Shown here piece after piece: positions 23,762 to 31,266 of a DNA stretch of 64,000 nt. A model generated the notes under the pieces. The model searched no databases and had not been told where the DNA came from. It was given only the letters and a program-made list of their open reading frames with translations. Each line of letters starts with the position of its first letter. The first letter of the stretch is position 1. The translations under genes were made by a program, and so were the position numbers. Source of the stretch: Gluconobacter oxydans (lineage in GTDB: Bacteria; Pseudomonadota; Alphaproteobacteria; Acetobacterales; Acetobacteraceae); assembly GCF_006539685.1 (NCBI RefSeq), contig NZ_BJNM01000006.1, forward strand, positions 40,973 through 104,972, read 5' to 3'.

Positions 23762-23782
23762 TGGTGGAGCTGAGGGGAATCG
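23762..23782. other. attR core within the tRNA-Ala 3' end
   Basis: TGGTGGA (23762-23768), spacer GCTGAGG (23769-23775), then bacterial GGAATCG (23776-23782). Combined with attL this gives a deduced attP with perfectly inverted 7-bp arms around the spacer, and an attB equal to the tRNA end. Confidence 0.75.
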
Positions 23783-23837
23783 AACCCCTGACCTCCTCAT
23801 TGCGAACGAGGCGCTCTTCCATCTGAGCTACAGCCCC
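23762..23837 (-). tRNA. tRNA-Ala (anticodon CGC)
   Basis: 76 nt on the minus strand including an encoded CCA. Acceptor GGGGCTG pairs with CAGCTCC and includes the G3-U70 wobble pair that identifies alanine tRNAs. Anticodon loop TTCGCAA gives CGC (reads GCG codons). T-loop TTCGATT. The 3' end is the attachment site of the element and stays intact after integration. Promoter-like TTGACA and AACTAT, 17 bp apart, lie upstream on the minus strand (23877-23872 and 23854-23849). Confidence 0.96.
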
Positions 23838-23848
23838 ACGGCAGAGCA

Positions 23849-23877
23849 ATAGTTCTCTTCTTCTCGCAGGCTGTCAA
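23849..23877 (-). promoter_or_regulatory. promoter of tRNA-Ala
   Basis: On the minus strand TTGACA (23877-23872), a 17-bp spacer, AACTAT (23854-23849), 11 bases before the mature tRNA 5' end. Confidence 0.6.
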
Positions 23878-23979
23878 GCAGCCCTGCACGCAAGACGTTG
23901 TTCTGTGCTATCGCTATGGCTACAAGCGTTCCTCAACCAGCCTTTCGGCTGCCCTTCCCGACATTCGACGAGGTTTTAT

Positions 23980-24285
23980 ATGGTTGCCCTGCATGCCATT
24001 ATCCTGATGCTGATCCAGGCTTTTGTGTGGATTCTGCTGGCGTACTGCATCCTGTCGATGCTGCTGGGTTTCGGGATCCTGGATATCCGCAACCGGTTTT
24101 TCTATTCCATTTTCAACACGCTGGCCCGGATCGTCGAACCTGTCATGGCTCCGATCCGCAACATCCTTCCCAATACGGGCGGCATGGATTTTGCGCCAAT
24201 GGTCGTCCTGCTGCTGATCCAGTTTCTGGTCTACCCGGCCGTCAACAGGATCTTCTTCATGCTCGCGACGCATAACAGCTTTTGA
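23980..24285 (+). CDS. YggT family membrane protein
   Basis: 101 residues with two hydrophobic regions and the YggT pattern (ILLAYCILSMLLGFGILD, later RIVEPVMAPIRNILPNTGGMDFAPMVVLLLI). GAGG 6 bases before ATG 23980 supports this start over longer frames. Family members sit in the inner membrane; a role in osmotic stress or division has been proposed for relatives, but none can be read from the sequence. Confidence 0.88.
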   Translation: MVALHAIILMLIQAFVWILLAYCILSMLLGFGILDIRNRFFYSIFNTLARIVEPVMAPIRNILPNTGGMDFAPMVVLLLIQFLVYPAVNRIFFMLATHNSF

Positions 24286-24292
24286 AAACGGC

Positions 24293-24505
24293 CTATCTCA
24301 GGGCGCGCCACACATCTTCCAGCGCTTCGAGCAGCGTATCCCGCGTCTCCTGATGCAGCGTCCCATCCGGGCGCTGCATCCAGACCGACCATCCCGTTCC
24401 CGGCTGACGCTCCATTTTCACAGCCCAATCCGAAGGTAGACGGGAGAAAACCCGCTCCATTCGGGCTTCAGCCGTCAGGGGTTTGGCGTAATTATGACCC
24501 ATCAC
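24293..24505 (-). CDS. conserved-looking hypothetical protein (70 aa)
   Basis: The product has KPLTAEARMERVFSRLPSDW and a Trp-rich second half (TGWSVWMQRPDGTLHQETRD), which looks like a small folded domain. GTG 24505 or ATG 24502 is the start. It converges on yggT with a 7-base gap and may share a transcript with tldD in reverse order. No named family recognised. Confidence 0.6.
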   Translation of the reverse strand: MMGHNYAKPLTAEARMERVFSRLPSDWAVKMERQPGTGWSVWMQRPDGTLHQETRDTLLEALEDVWRALR

Positions 24506-24544
24506 GAATAGCTTTCGTCTCTCGAACGGCCCGGCGTTCCCGGA

Positions 24545-26008
24545 TCAGGCCGTACCACCCACCGTCAGACCCGAAATCTTCAGGGTCGGCTGCCCGACGC
24601 CTACCGGCACGCCCTGACCGGCCTTGCCGCAGGTTCCGATGCCAGGATCCAGCGCCACATCGGATCCGATCATGGAAATCTGGTTCATCGCGTCCGCCCC
24701 ATTGCCGATCAGCGTAGCCCCCTTGACCGGACGGATGATTTTCCCGTCCTCGACCAGATAGGCTTCCGAAGCCGCAAACACGAACTTGCCCGACGTGATA
24801 TCCACCTGGCCGCCGCCGAAGTTCACGGCATAAAGCCCGCGCTTCATCGAGCGGATCATCTCATCGGTGGTCGCGCTTCCTTCCAGCATGAGCGTATTGG
24901 TCATGCGCGGCATCGGAGCATGTGCATAGGATTCCCGGCGTCCGTTCCCGGTGGATTTCGTGCCCATCAGACGGGCATTCAGCCGGTCCTGAAGGTATCC
25001 GGTCAGAATTCCGTCCTCGATCAGAACGGTCCGGGACGTCGGCGTTCCTTCATCATCAACACTCAGCGAGCCACGACGCTCCGGAAGCGTTCCATCATCG
25101 ACCACAGTCACGCCTGGAGACGCCACACGCTTGCCGATCATCCCCGAGAAGGACGAGGTCCCCTTGCGGTTGAAATCGCCTTCCAGCCCGTGCCCGACAG
25201 CCTCATGCAGCAAAATGCCCGGCCATCCCGGACCAAGCACCACATCCATTTCCCCTGCGGGCGCCGGTGCGGCTTCCAGCGTGATCAGAGCCTGTTTCAG
25301 GGCCTTGTCGACGGCATCGCGCCACGTTTCCGGCGCCAGCAGCCGGTCCAGTTCATAGCGCCCTCCCAGACCACAGCTTCCGCTCTCACGCTGACCGTCC
25401 TTTTCCACGACGACAGACACGTTCATGCGCACCAGCGGCCGCAGGTCCGCCACATCGCCGCCGGAGTCCGCGCGCCGCATGATCTGCACGGCCTGCCATT
25501 CGGAACTCAGTACGGCACTGACCTGCACCACCCGGGAATCCAGACCCCGCGCATAGGCATCGATCTCGCTCAGAACCGCCGCACGTGCTGCAAAATCCGT
25601 TCCTTCAAGCGGGCGGGAGTCGCCATAAAGCCGCCGGTTCGTCGCCTGCGGTCCCGGCGCCATGATGCCGCTGCGTCCCTGCCGCACGGCACCCACCGTA
25701 CTGACAGCCCGCTCCAGAGCATCCCGGCTGATATCGTCCGCATGCGCAAAAGCCGTCTCCGTCCCCAGAACAGCCCGCAGCCCGAACCCCGAAGACGTAT
25801 TGAAGCTCGCCGAACGGATCGTCCCGTCATCCAGGCTGATGCTTTCGTTCTCCCGGTATTCCAGGAACAGTTCGCCGTCATCCACGCCATCAAGCCCCTG
25901 ATTGACGAGCGCCCGGGCATCGTCACGGGTCAGCTTTGAATCAGGCCGCCCGAAAAACAGGGCATCGGTCGTCGCAAGAGCGCCCAGAGCATCAGCAGCA
26001 ACAGACAT
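24545..26008 (-). CDS. tldD: metalloprotease TldD
   Basis: 487 residues, the usual TldD length. The zinc site HEAVGHGLEGD and the C-terminal half (GLYAVNFGGGQVDITSGKFVF, YLVEDGKIIRPVKGATLIGNG) are diagnostic. TldD with TldE/PmbA forms a heterodimeric protease that trims unfolded peptides, including microcin precursors. No tldE is in the window. The gene lies 77 bases downstream of the aminotransferase gene on the same strand. Confidence 0.95.
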   Translation of the reverse strand: MSVAADALGALATTDALFFGRPDSKLTRDDARALVNQGLDGVDDGELFLEYRENESISLDDGTIRSASFNTSSGFGLRAVLGTETAFAHADDISRDALERAVSTVGAVRQGRSGIMAPGPQATNRRLYGDSRPLEGTDFAARAAVLSEIDAYARGLDSRVVQVSAVLSSEWQAVQIMRRADSGGDVADLRPLVRMNVSVVVEKDGQRESGSCGLGGRYELDRLLAPETWRDAVDKALKQALITLEAAPAPAGEMDVVLGPGWPGILLHEAVGHGLEGDFNRKGTSSFSGMIGKRVASPGVTVVDDGTLPERRGSLSVDDEGTPTSRTVLIEDGILTGYLQDRLNARLMGTKSTGNGRRESYAHAPMPRMTNTLMLEGSATTDEMIRSMKRGLYAVNFGGGQVDITSGKFVFAASEAYLVEDGKIIRPVKGATLIGNGADAMNQISMIGSDVALDPGIGTCGKAGQGVPVGVGQPTLKISGLTVGGTA

Positions 26009-26084
26009 GAGAAATCTCCAGACAGAACAGACCGGCTTTTCCGGCAGACAGATTGAACACAGAGCGGATCACAACACAGGGCTT

Positions 26085-27248
26085 TTAAGAAAGGGCCTTT
26101 TCCAGCCGTTTCAAGGCCTCCCGCAGGATCTCCGGCTTTTTGCAGAACGCAAACCGGATCAGATTCTGCGGTGGGGCATCCCCCTGCGGGTCATAGAAAG
26201 CCGAAACCGGGATTGTGGCCACACCCGCATGTTCCACCAGCCAGCGCGCAAATTCAACATCGCCCCGCCCGGCTGCATGACGCGAAATATCCGCCACGAT
26301 GAAGTAACTGCCATCCGCTGGCAGCGTCTCAAACCCCAGCCGGTGCAGACCATCCCGCAGCAGATCCCGCTGTGTTTCCATCTGCGCCGACAGCCCTTCG
26401 TAATAGCCGTCATCCTTGTTCAGCCCGTAAGCCACGGCCCGCTGAAGGTTCGGCGCAGTCGCGAAAACCAGAACCTGATGCGCCTTCGCCACCACGGACG
26501 CCAGCGCCGCCGGTGCCGTCACATAGCCGACTTTCCATCCCGTCAGGGAAAAGCTCTTGCCCGCACTTCCGATCCGCATGCACCGCTCGCGCATCCCCGG
26601 CAGCGTCATCAGCGGGATGTGTTTCACGTGAAACGTCAGATGCTCGTAAACCTCATCGCAGATCGCATAGACATCATGCTCCCGCACCAGATCCGCAATC
26701 AGCTCAAGCTCCTCGCGGACAAACACCTTCCCGGACGGGTTCATCGGCGAATTGAGCATGATCGCCTTGGTCTTCGGACCAAACGCAGCCCGAAGCTCCG
26801 CCTCCGGTACGGACCAGTGCGGCGGCGCAAGCCGCACACAACGTGGCACCGCCCCCAGAAGCTTCAGAGCCGGCAGATAGGTGTCATAAAGAGGCTCGAT
26901 CACCACCACCTCATCCCCCGGTTCCACGACCGCCATCAGACACGCCGCCAGTGCCTCCGTCGCGCCAGACGTCACGACAACTTCCGTCGCAGGATCGACC
27001 TCAAGCCCATAAAAACGCCGGTTGGACGCCGCCACGGCCTCCCGCAGTTCCGGCAGGCCCGTCAGCGGCGCATACTGGTTACGTCCGTCGCGCAGCGCAT
27101 CCGCCGCGACCTGAATGATGTCCTGCGGCCCCTCCGTATCCGGAAACCCCTGCCCGAGATTGATCGCCCCATGCTTCACGGCAAGCTGTGACATAATCGT
27201 GAAGATGGTTGTCGGAAGGCTCGCAAGATACTGATTGGGCGTTTTCAT
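26085..27248 (-). CDS. class I/II PLP-dependent aminotransferase
   Basis: 387 residues from ATG 27248 (TTG 27251 is the alternative). Fold type I features: GATEALAACLMAVVEPGDEV, NSPMNPSGKV, CDEVYEHLTF and the PLP lysine in SAGKSFSLTGWKVGY; C-terminal NLIRFAFCKK. Closest in feel to the methionine/kynurenine/aromatic aminotransferase group, but the substrate cannot be fixed. Its coding sequence carries a near-perfect parS palindrome at 26620-26635, read as HVKHI in the protein. Confidence 0.88.
   Translation of the reverse strand: MKTPNQYLASLPTTIFTIMSQLAVKHGAINLGQGFPDTEGPQDIIQVAADALRDGRNQYAPLTGLPELREAVAASNRRFYGLEVDPATEVVVTSGATEALAACLMAVVEPGDEVVVIEPLYDTYLPALKLLGAVPRCVRLAPPHWSVPEAELRAAFGPKTKAIMLNSPMNPSGKVFVREELELIADLVREHDVYAICDEVYEHLTFHVKHIPLMTLPGMRERCMRIGSAGKSFSLTGWKVGYVTAPAALASVVAKAHQVLVFATAPNLQRAVAYGLNKDDGYYEGLSAQMETQRDLLRDGLHRLGFETLPADGSYFIVADISRHAAGRGDVEFARWLVEHAGVATIPVSAFYDPQGDAPPQNLIRFAFCKKPEILREALKRLEKALS
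26620..26635. promoter_or_regulatory. parS-like ParB-binding site 1
   Basis: TGTTTCACGTGAAACG: 15 of 16 bases of the parS consensus, inside the aminotransferase gene. Confidence 0.8.
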
Positions 27249-27367
27249 CAACGGATTCCAGAACTGACGGAAAACAGAAAGCCCTGCACCATCGCAGGCT
27301 GAAGGAGCGCTGAAAAGCCTTTCGCACTCCCCTTCCGTTCCATAACGGAAATCCCGTCTCCCGCCCC

Positions 27368-27994
27368 TCAGTCCAGCCCCTGCGTTTTGCGGCGCATGTC
27401 CCGCAACAGCAGCTGCCCCAGCCCCCGCAAAAGAAGCATCGCCAGCACGACGAGGACGATTCCGATACCGCAGCAGAGGATCGCATATCCCCAGGAAAGC
27501 GGGATGCCATTCCCGGGCACACCATCCGTCGTGACAGTGATCGAGAACGGGTTGTCGTCCACCACGAAAATATCCTGCGGAACAAAGAGCCGCAGCACGG
27601 GCATCGCTGCCAGAAGAAGCCCCGTCAGCCCAAGCGCAATCACGACAAATCCGCCCACAAACGCCAGCAGACTCCCCGCCGCCAGCCGCAGAAGAACCCA
27701 GAACAGACCAAAGGGATTCGACTGCTGCACACCAACGGACAACTCATGGCGGATCGTAAAACGTGCGGCGAGCCTGTCCGGCTTTCCCAGTCTTTCCAGG
27801 AGCGCCAGTGCCGCCCCTTCCCCCAACCGAGCCTGCGCCGCGACCTGGGCCCGCACTTCAGCGACAATCACATCCCGCTCACTCTCAGGCAGGCTGAGCA
27901 GGCCGCCCCGGAATTCGTGCAGGTAGCGTTCAAGCGGCAGGGAAAGCAGATCGCTGTCTTTCAGACCGTCCGGAGATGAGGAAGCAGGCATCAT
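27368..27994 (-). CDS. membrane protein with N-terminal HAAS-like domain
   Basis: 208 residues from ATG 27994 (GGGAAA 7 bases upstream; the frame continues further 5' without support). Residues ~10-75 resemble the HAAS/DUF1700 helical domain ([30 protein letters not shown]); then two or three membrane segments (~100-135, ~175-200) with an exposed loop between them. It is divergent from glnA across a 193-bp gap. Function unknown. Confidence 0.7.
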   Translation of the reverse strand: MMPASSSPDGLKDSDLLSLPLERYLHEFRGGLLSLPESERDVIVAEVRAQVAAQARLGEGAALALLERLGKPDRLAARFTIRHELSVGVQQSNPFGLFWVLLRLAAGSLLAFVGGFVVIALGLTGLLLAAMPVLRLFVPQDIFVVDDNPFSITVTTDGVPGNGIPLSWGYAILCCGIGIVLVVLAMLLLRGLGQLLLRDMRRKTQGLD

Positions 27995-28187
27995 GAGGAT
28001 ATTTCCCAAAAAGAGTCTCGCTGCCCTCTTTGCATGCAAGTTCCGGACCAGATGTGGAAAACTCCGGTTCGCTTCCGAAAGATTCAATCATAAATCCGCC
28101 AAATGGCGTAATTTCCCATACTCGACAGACGGGCATTTGTCGCTTAATCGTTTTGCAGCCGTTTACACGATGCAAGGCGACAGATCG

Positions 28188-29720
28188 ATGGCCAAGAAAG
28201 CCCCCACTTCCTCTACCGTGAAACCGAAGGCCGCTCCCGCGCGCCGTACCTCGAAGGCTGCAGCCCCCAAGGCTGCTCCCGCAGCAGCTGGCAAGCCGCC
28301 CGCCCCGAACCCGCAGGCCGTTGCCCGCGTCTTCGAGATGATCCAGGAGCACGCGGCGGAATTCGTCGATCTGCGCTTTACGGACCCCAAGGGCAAGTGG
28401 CACCACACGACCCAGACGGTCTCGACCATCGAAGACGATACCTTCGTCGAAGGCTTCATGTTCGACGGCTCGTCCATCCAGGGCTGGAAGGCCATCAACG
28501 AGTCCGACATGGTCCTGCTTCCGGATCCGGAAACGGCCGTCATGGACCCGTTCTCCGCCAAGCCGCAGCTGATCCTGTTCTGCGACATCATCGATCCGAA
28601 GACGGGCAACTTCTACAACCGCGACCCGCGCTCGACCGCCAAGCTCGCAGAAGCCTACCTCAAGGATGCCGGCTTCGGTGACACGGCGTTCTTCGGTCCG
28701 GAAGCCGAATTCTTCATCTTCGACAACGTGCAGTTCGGTACAGGCCCGAACTTCGGCATGTACCAGCTCGACAGCATCGAAGGCCCGGGTGCGTCCCTGA
28801 AGGCCTATCCGGAAGGCAACATGGGCCACCGCCCTGTCGTCAAGGGTGGTTACTTCCCGGTCCCGCCCGTGGACAGCGAAAACGACCTGCGCGCCGAAAT
28901 GCTCTCCACGATGGGCGAAATGGGCCTGCCGATCGAGAAGCATCACCACGAAGTCGCACAGTCGCAGCACGAGCTCGGCACGAAGTTCGACACGCTCGTG
29001 AAGTCCGCCGACTTCATGCAGATCTATAAGTACTGCGTGCACAACGTCGCCCATTCCTACGGCAAGACGGCCACGTTCATGCCGAAGCCGATTTCGGGCG
29101 ACAACGGTTCGGGCATGCATGTCCATCAGTCCATCTGGAAGGACGGCAAGCCGACCTTCGCTGGCGACAAGTATGCCGACCTGTCCGATGAGGCGCTGTA
29201 CTATATCGGTGGCATCATCAAGCACGCGAAGGCCCTGAACGCCTTCACGAACCCGTCCACCAACTCCTACAAGCGCCTGATCCCGGGCTTCGAAGCCCCC
29301 GTGCTTCTGGCTTACTCCGCCGCGAACCGTTCGGCCTCCTGCCGTATCCCGCATGCGACCAACCCGAAGGCCAAGCGCGTTGAAGTCCGCTTCCCGGACC
29401 CGACCGCCAACCCGTACCTCGCCTTCGCCGCCATGCTGATGGCCGGCCTTGATGGCATCCGCAACAAGATCCACCCGGGCGACGCCATGGACAAGGATCT
29501 GTACGAGCTGCCGAAGGAAGAGCTGGCCCAGATCCCGACGGTCTGCGGCTCGCTCCGTGAAGCTCTCGAAGCCCTCAAGGAAGACCATGCCTTCCTGCTC
29601 GAAGGCGGCGTCTTCACCAAGGACCAGATCGAAAGCTACATCGACATCAAGTGGCCGGAAGTCTACAAGTTCGAACACACGCCGCATCCGGCAGAGTTCG
29701 AGATGTACTACTCGGTCTGA
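28188..29720 (+). CDS. glnA: glutamine synthetase with Lys/Ala/Pro-rich N-terminal extension
   Basis: 510 residues, longer than the usual ~470 for type I enzymes. The catalytic part starts near residue 43 ([14 protein letters not shown]) and shows [39 protein letters not shown] and [19 protein letters not shown] contains the tyrosine used for adenylylation control. Residues 2-42 are unusual: [20 protein letters not shown], then Ala/Pro-rich, histone-H1-like. ATG 28170 is an alternative start six codons upstream. The enzyme assimilates ammonia into glutamine in the cytoplasm. Confidence 0.95.
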   Translation: MAKKAPTSSTVKPKAAPARRTSKAAAPKAAPAAAGKPPAPNPQAVARVFEMIQEHAAEFVDLRFTDPKGKWHHTTQTVSTIEDDTFVEGFMFDGSSIQGWKAINESDMVLLPDPETAVMDPFSAKPQLILFCDIIDPKTGNFYNRDPRSTAKLAEAYLKDAGFGDTAFFGPEAEFFIFDNVQFGTGPNFGMYQLDSIEGPGASLKAYPEGNMGHRPVVKGGYFPVPPVDSENDLRAEMLSTMGEMGLPIEKHHHEVAQSQHELGTKFDTLVKSADFMQIYKYCVHNVAHSYGKTATFMPKPISGDNGSGMHVHQSIWKDGKPTFAGDKYADLSDEALYYIGGIIKHAKALNAFTNPSTNSYKRLIPGFEAPVLLAYSAANRSASCRIPHATNPKAKRVEVRFPDPTANPYLAFAAMLMAGLDGIRNKIHPGDAMDKDLYELPKEELAQIPTVCGSLREALEALKEDHAFLLEGGVFTKDQIESYIDIKWPEVYKFEHTPHPAEFEMYYSV

Positions 29721-29747
29721 TCCGGGGCAGAACATCACCTCTACGGA

Positions 29748-29775
29748 AAGCCCGGCCTTCGTGCCGGGCTTTTCT
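29748..29775 (+). terminator. intrinsic terminator of glnA
   Basis: AAGCCCGGC (29748-29756), 6-base loop, GCCGGGCTT (29763-29771) followed by TTCTGTTTT. Confidence 0.88.
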
Positions 29776-29805
29776 GTTTTCAACACACCACTTCAAGACG
29801 GCCCG

Positions 29806-30435
29806 ATGATCCCTCCCGCCCTTCAGGCCTTCTCCTCATCCGCCCTGCCGATCCTCGACATTGCCGGCACGGTCGTCTTCGCCATTTCGGGCGCGATCGA
29901 AGCCGCACGCGCACGCCTGACCATCGTGACCTTCATGTTCTTCGCCGCCATCACAGGCGTCGGCGGCGGCACCGTGCGGGATCTGCTGATCGGCGCGCCC
30001 GTCTTCTGGATGCACACCTCCGTCCCGATTGCTGCCTGCCTGCTGTCCGCCATTGCCGTCTGGTTCACACCGGCCCGCTTCTGGCCGGCCCGCGCGGTGG
30101 AATGGTTCGACGGCCTCGGGATCGCAGCCTATGGCGTGTTCGGCTCAGCCAAGGCGCTGGCTTACGGCATCCCGCTGATCCCCGCAGCTCTCATGGGAAT
30201 TGTCAGCGCCTGCATGGGCGGTATTTTCCGGGATGTGCTGGCAGGTGTGCCATCCATCATCATCCGGCCGGAACTCTATGTCACGGCTGTCGCCCTGGCG
30301 TCAGGAACCTATGTCTCCCTGACAGCCCTGGGCCTGAACACCACGCTCGCAGCAGCCATCGCCGTCCTGGCCGGCTTCAGCCTGCGTGCCGCAGCACTCA
30401 TCAAAGGAATCGGCCTGCCCCATTACCATCGCTAG
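29806..30435 (+). CDS. TRIC-type cation channel / UPF0126 membrane protein
   Basis: 209 residues with two homologous halves, each with a Gly-rich turn (ITGVGGGTVRDLLIG and ACMGGIFRDVLAG), and about seven membrane helices. This is the bacterial relative of the eukaryotic trimeric intracellular cation channels. It begins after the glnA terminator. A potassium-channel function is known for some homologues; here it is inferred. Confidence 0.88.
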   Translation: MIPPALQAFSSSALPILDIAGTVVFAISGAIEAARARLTIVTFMFFAAITGVGGGTVRDLLIGAPVFWMHTSVPIAACLLSAIAVWFTPARFWPARAVEWFDGLGIAAYGVFGSAKALAYGIPLIPAALMGIVSACMGGIFRDVLAGVPSIIIRPELYVTAVALASGTYVSLTALGLNTTLAAAIAVLAGFSLRAAALIKGIGLPHYHR

Positions 30436-30458
30436 GTGACAGGCCTTTCAGGTACGCT

Positions 30459-30671
30459 TCAGGCGATCACGTCGAACCCGACGTCTTCCACCACATGCCG
30501 CAGCGCCACCGGCGTCACCTTCTGCTCATCATACTGAATGGCAGCCTGGGCCGGATCGAGCGTCACCTGCGCGGACGATACGCCCGGAACACTGGACAGC
30601 GCGGACTGCAGCTTGCCCGAGCATCCGTTGCACGACATCCCGTCAACCTTGAACGTCACCATCGAAACCAT
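30459..30671 (-). CDS. heavy-metal-associated domain protein (CopZ-like chaperone)
   Basis: 70 residues; one HMA domain, VTFKVDGMSCNGCSGKLQSAL, with the C-x2-C copper ligand pair. AGGAGA 7 bases upstream supports ATG 30671. Such proteins carry Cu(I) to P-type ATPases; no transporter lies next to it, so copper is inferred from the motif. Confidence 0.88.
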   Translation of the reverse strand: MVSMVTFKVDGMSCNGCSGKLQSALSSVPGVSSAQVTLDPAQAAIQYDEQKVTPVALRHVVEDVGFDVIA

Positions 30672-30759
30672 CTGAAATTCTCCTGTCTTCCAGAGGCTGC
30701 TCCGCAAAGCAGTCGATCTCCGAGTGGGACATATTCCAGCAAAAAAGCAAACCGCTTTT

Positions 30760-31071
30760 TCAGGCTGCGTCGGCAGCTTCGTCCAGCGGCTGAACCTTCA
30801 TGATCTCGGCCTGAGCGCCACACTTGGCAAGGGCATCCCCCAGAACCTTGAAATGCGGGGCGGCCAGATGGGCCTCAAAACCGGCTTCCGAAGCCCAGAC
30901 CTCGTTGGCCACGAACCGCCCGGCCTTCTCGATATCCTTGCTGATCACATAGTGGCGGCAGGCCTCTTCCTTACGAGATGCCACGACACAGGCCGCAAAA
31001 GCCGCCTCTGCCGCTGCCGCATGTTCAGCGGGAACCGTGACAACGGCCGTGATGTGAACCGTCTGGCTCAT
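30760..31071 (-). CDS. antibiotic-biosynthesis-monooxygenase-like (ABM) domain protein
   Basis: 103 residues with a dimeric alpha/beta-barrel ABM pattern (VTVPAEHAAAAEAAFAACV, FVANEVWASEAGFEAHLAAPHFK). AGGAG precedes ATG 31071. A paralogue lies at 36053. Small ABM proteins include quinol monooxygenases such as YgiN; the actual reaction is unknown. Confidence 0.82.
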   Translation of the reverse strand: MSQTVHITAVVTVPAEHAAAAEAAFAACVVASRKEEACRHYVISKDIEKAGRFVANEVWASEAGFEAHLAAPHFKVLGDALAKCGAQAEIMKVQPLDEAADAA

Positions 31072-31128
31072 GATGGAACTCCTCATCAACAATGAAGCTG
31101 CCCTAAAGCCTCTTCAGGCGGAGGGCAG

Positions 31129-31144
31129 CGTTTCACGTGAAACC
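31129..31144. promoter_or_regulatory. parS-like ParB-binding site 2
   Basis: CGTTTCACGTGAAACC: the central 14 bases match parS, both outer bases differ. Intergenic, between the ABM gene and gcvP. Confidence 0.68.
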
Positions 31145-31212
31145 ATACCACACCCCTTTGTGATAAAGAACCCATGCCGGGTATCCGACCCGAAAGGACC
31201 GGACAGCAGAAA

Positions 31213-31236
31213 GGCGCCTCCCCGAAGGAAGACGCC
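31213..31236 (-). terminator. terminator of the gcv operon
   Basis: On the minus strand GGCGTCTTCC, a TTCG tetraloop and GGGAGGCGCC (two G-U pairs), then TTTCTG. 30 bases after the gcvP stop. Confidence 0.6.
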
Positions 31237-31266
31237 CTTGCCAAAACACCGGACTGGAAAACCCGT

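Larger units (their letters stand above)
9281..23775. mobile_element. 14.5-kb integrated element at tRNA-Ala(CGC), satellite-like or reduced prophage
   Basis: The bounds are a 14-bp direct repeat, TGGTGGAGCTGAGG at 9281-9294 and 23762-23775; the right copy is the 3' end of an intact tRNA-Ala. The contents in order are integrase, AlpA-like protein, AT-rich cargo, small genes, second AlpA-like protein, small genes, primase-polymerase, helicase, repeat-rich presumptive origin, serine recombinase, large terminase and tail-completion-like protein. Removing one repeat copy restores an uninterrupted tRNA downstream of the 9.1-kb glycosyltransferase gene. No portal, capsid protease, major capsid or tail-tube gene is recognisable, so autonomous virion formation is not supported. 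Confidence 0.88.

Noticed and set aside
24920..25939. A 339-residue open frame antisense to tldD
   Set aside because: Composition artefact opposite a well-supported metalloprotease gene.
28095..28187. Sigma-54 promoter upstream of glnA
   Set aside because: Looked for the -24/-12 pattern (GG and GC spaced by ten); no convincing match was seen.
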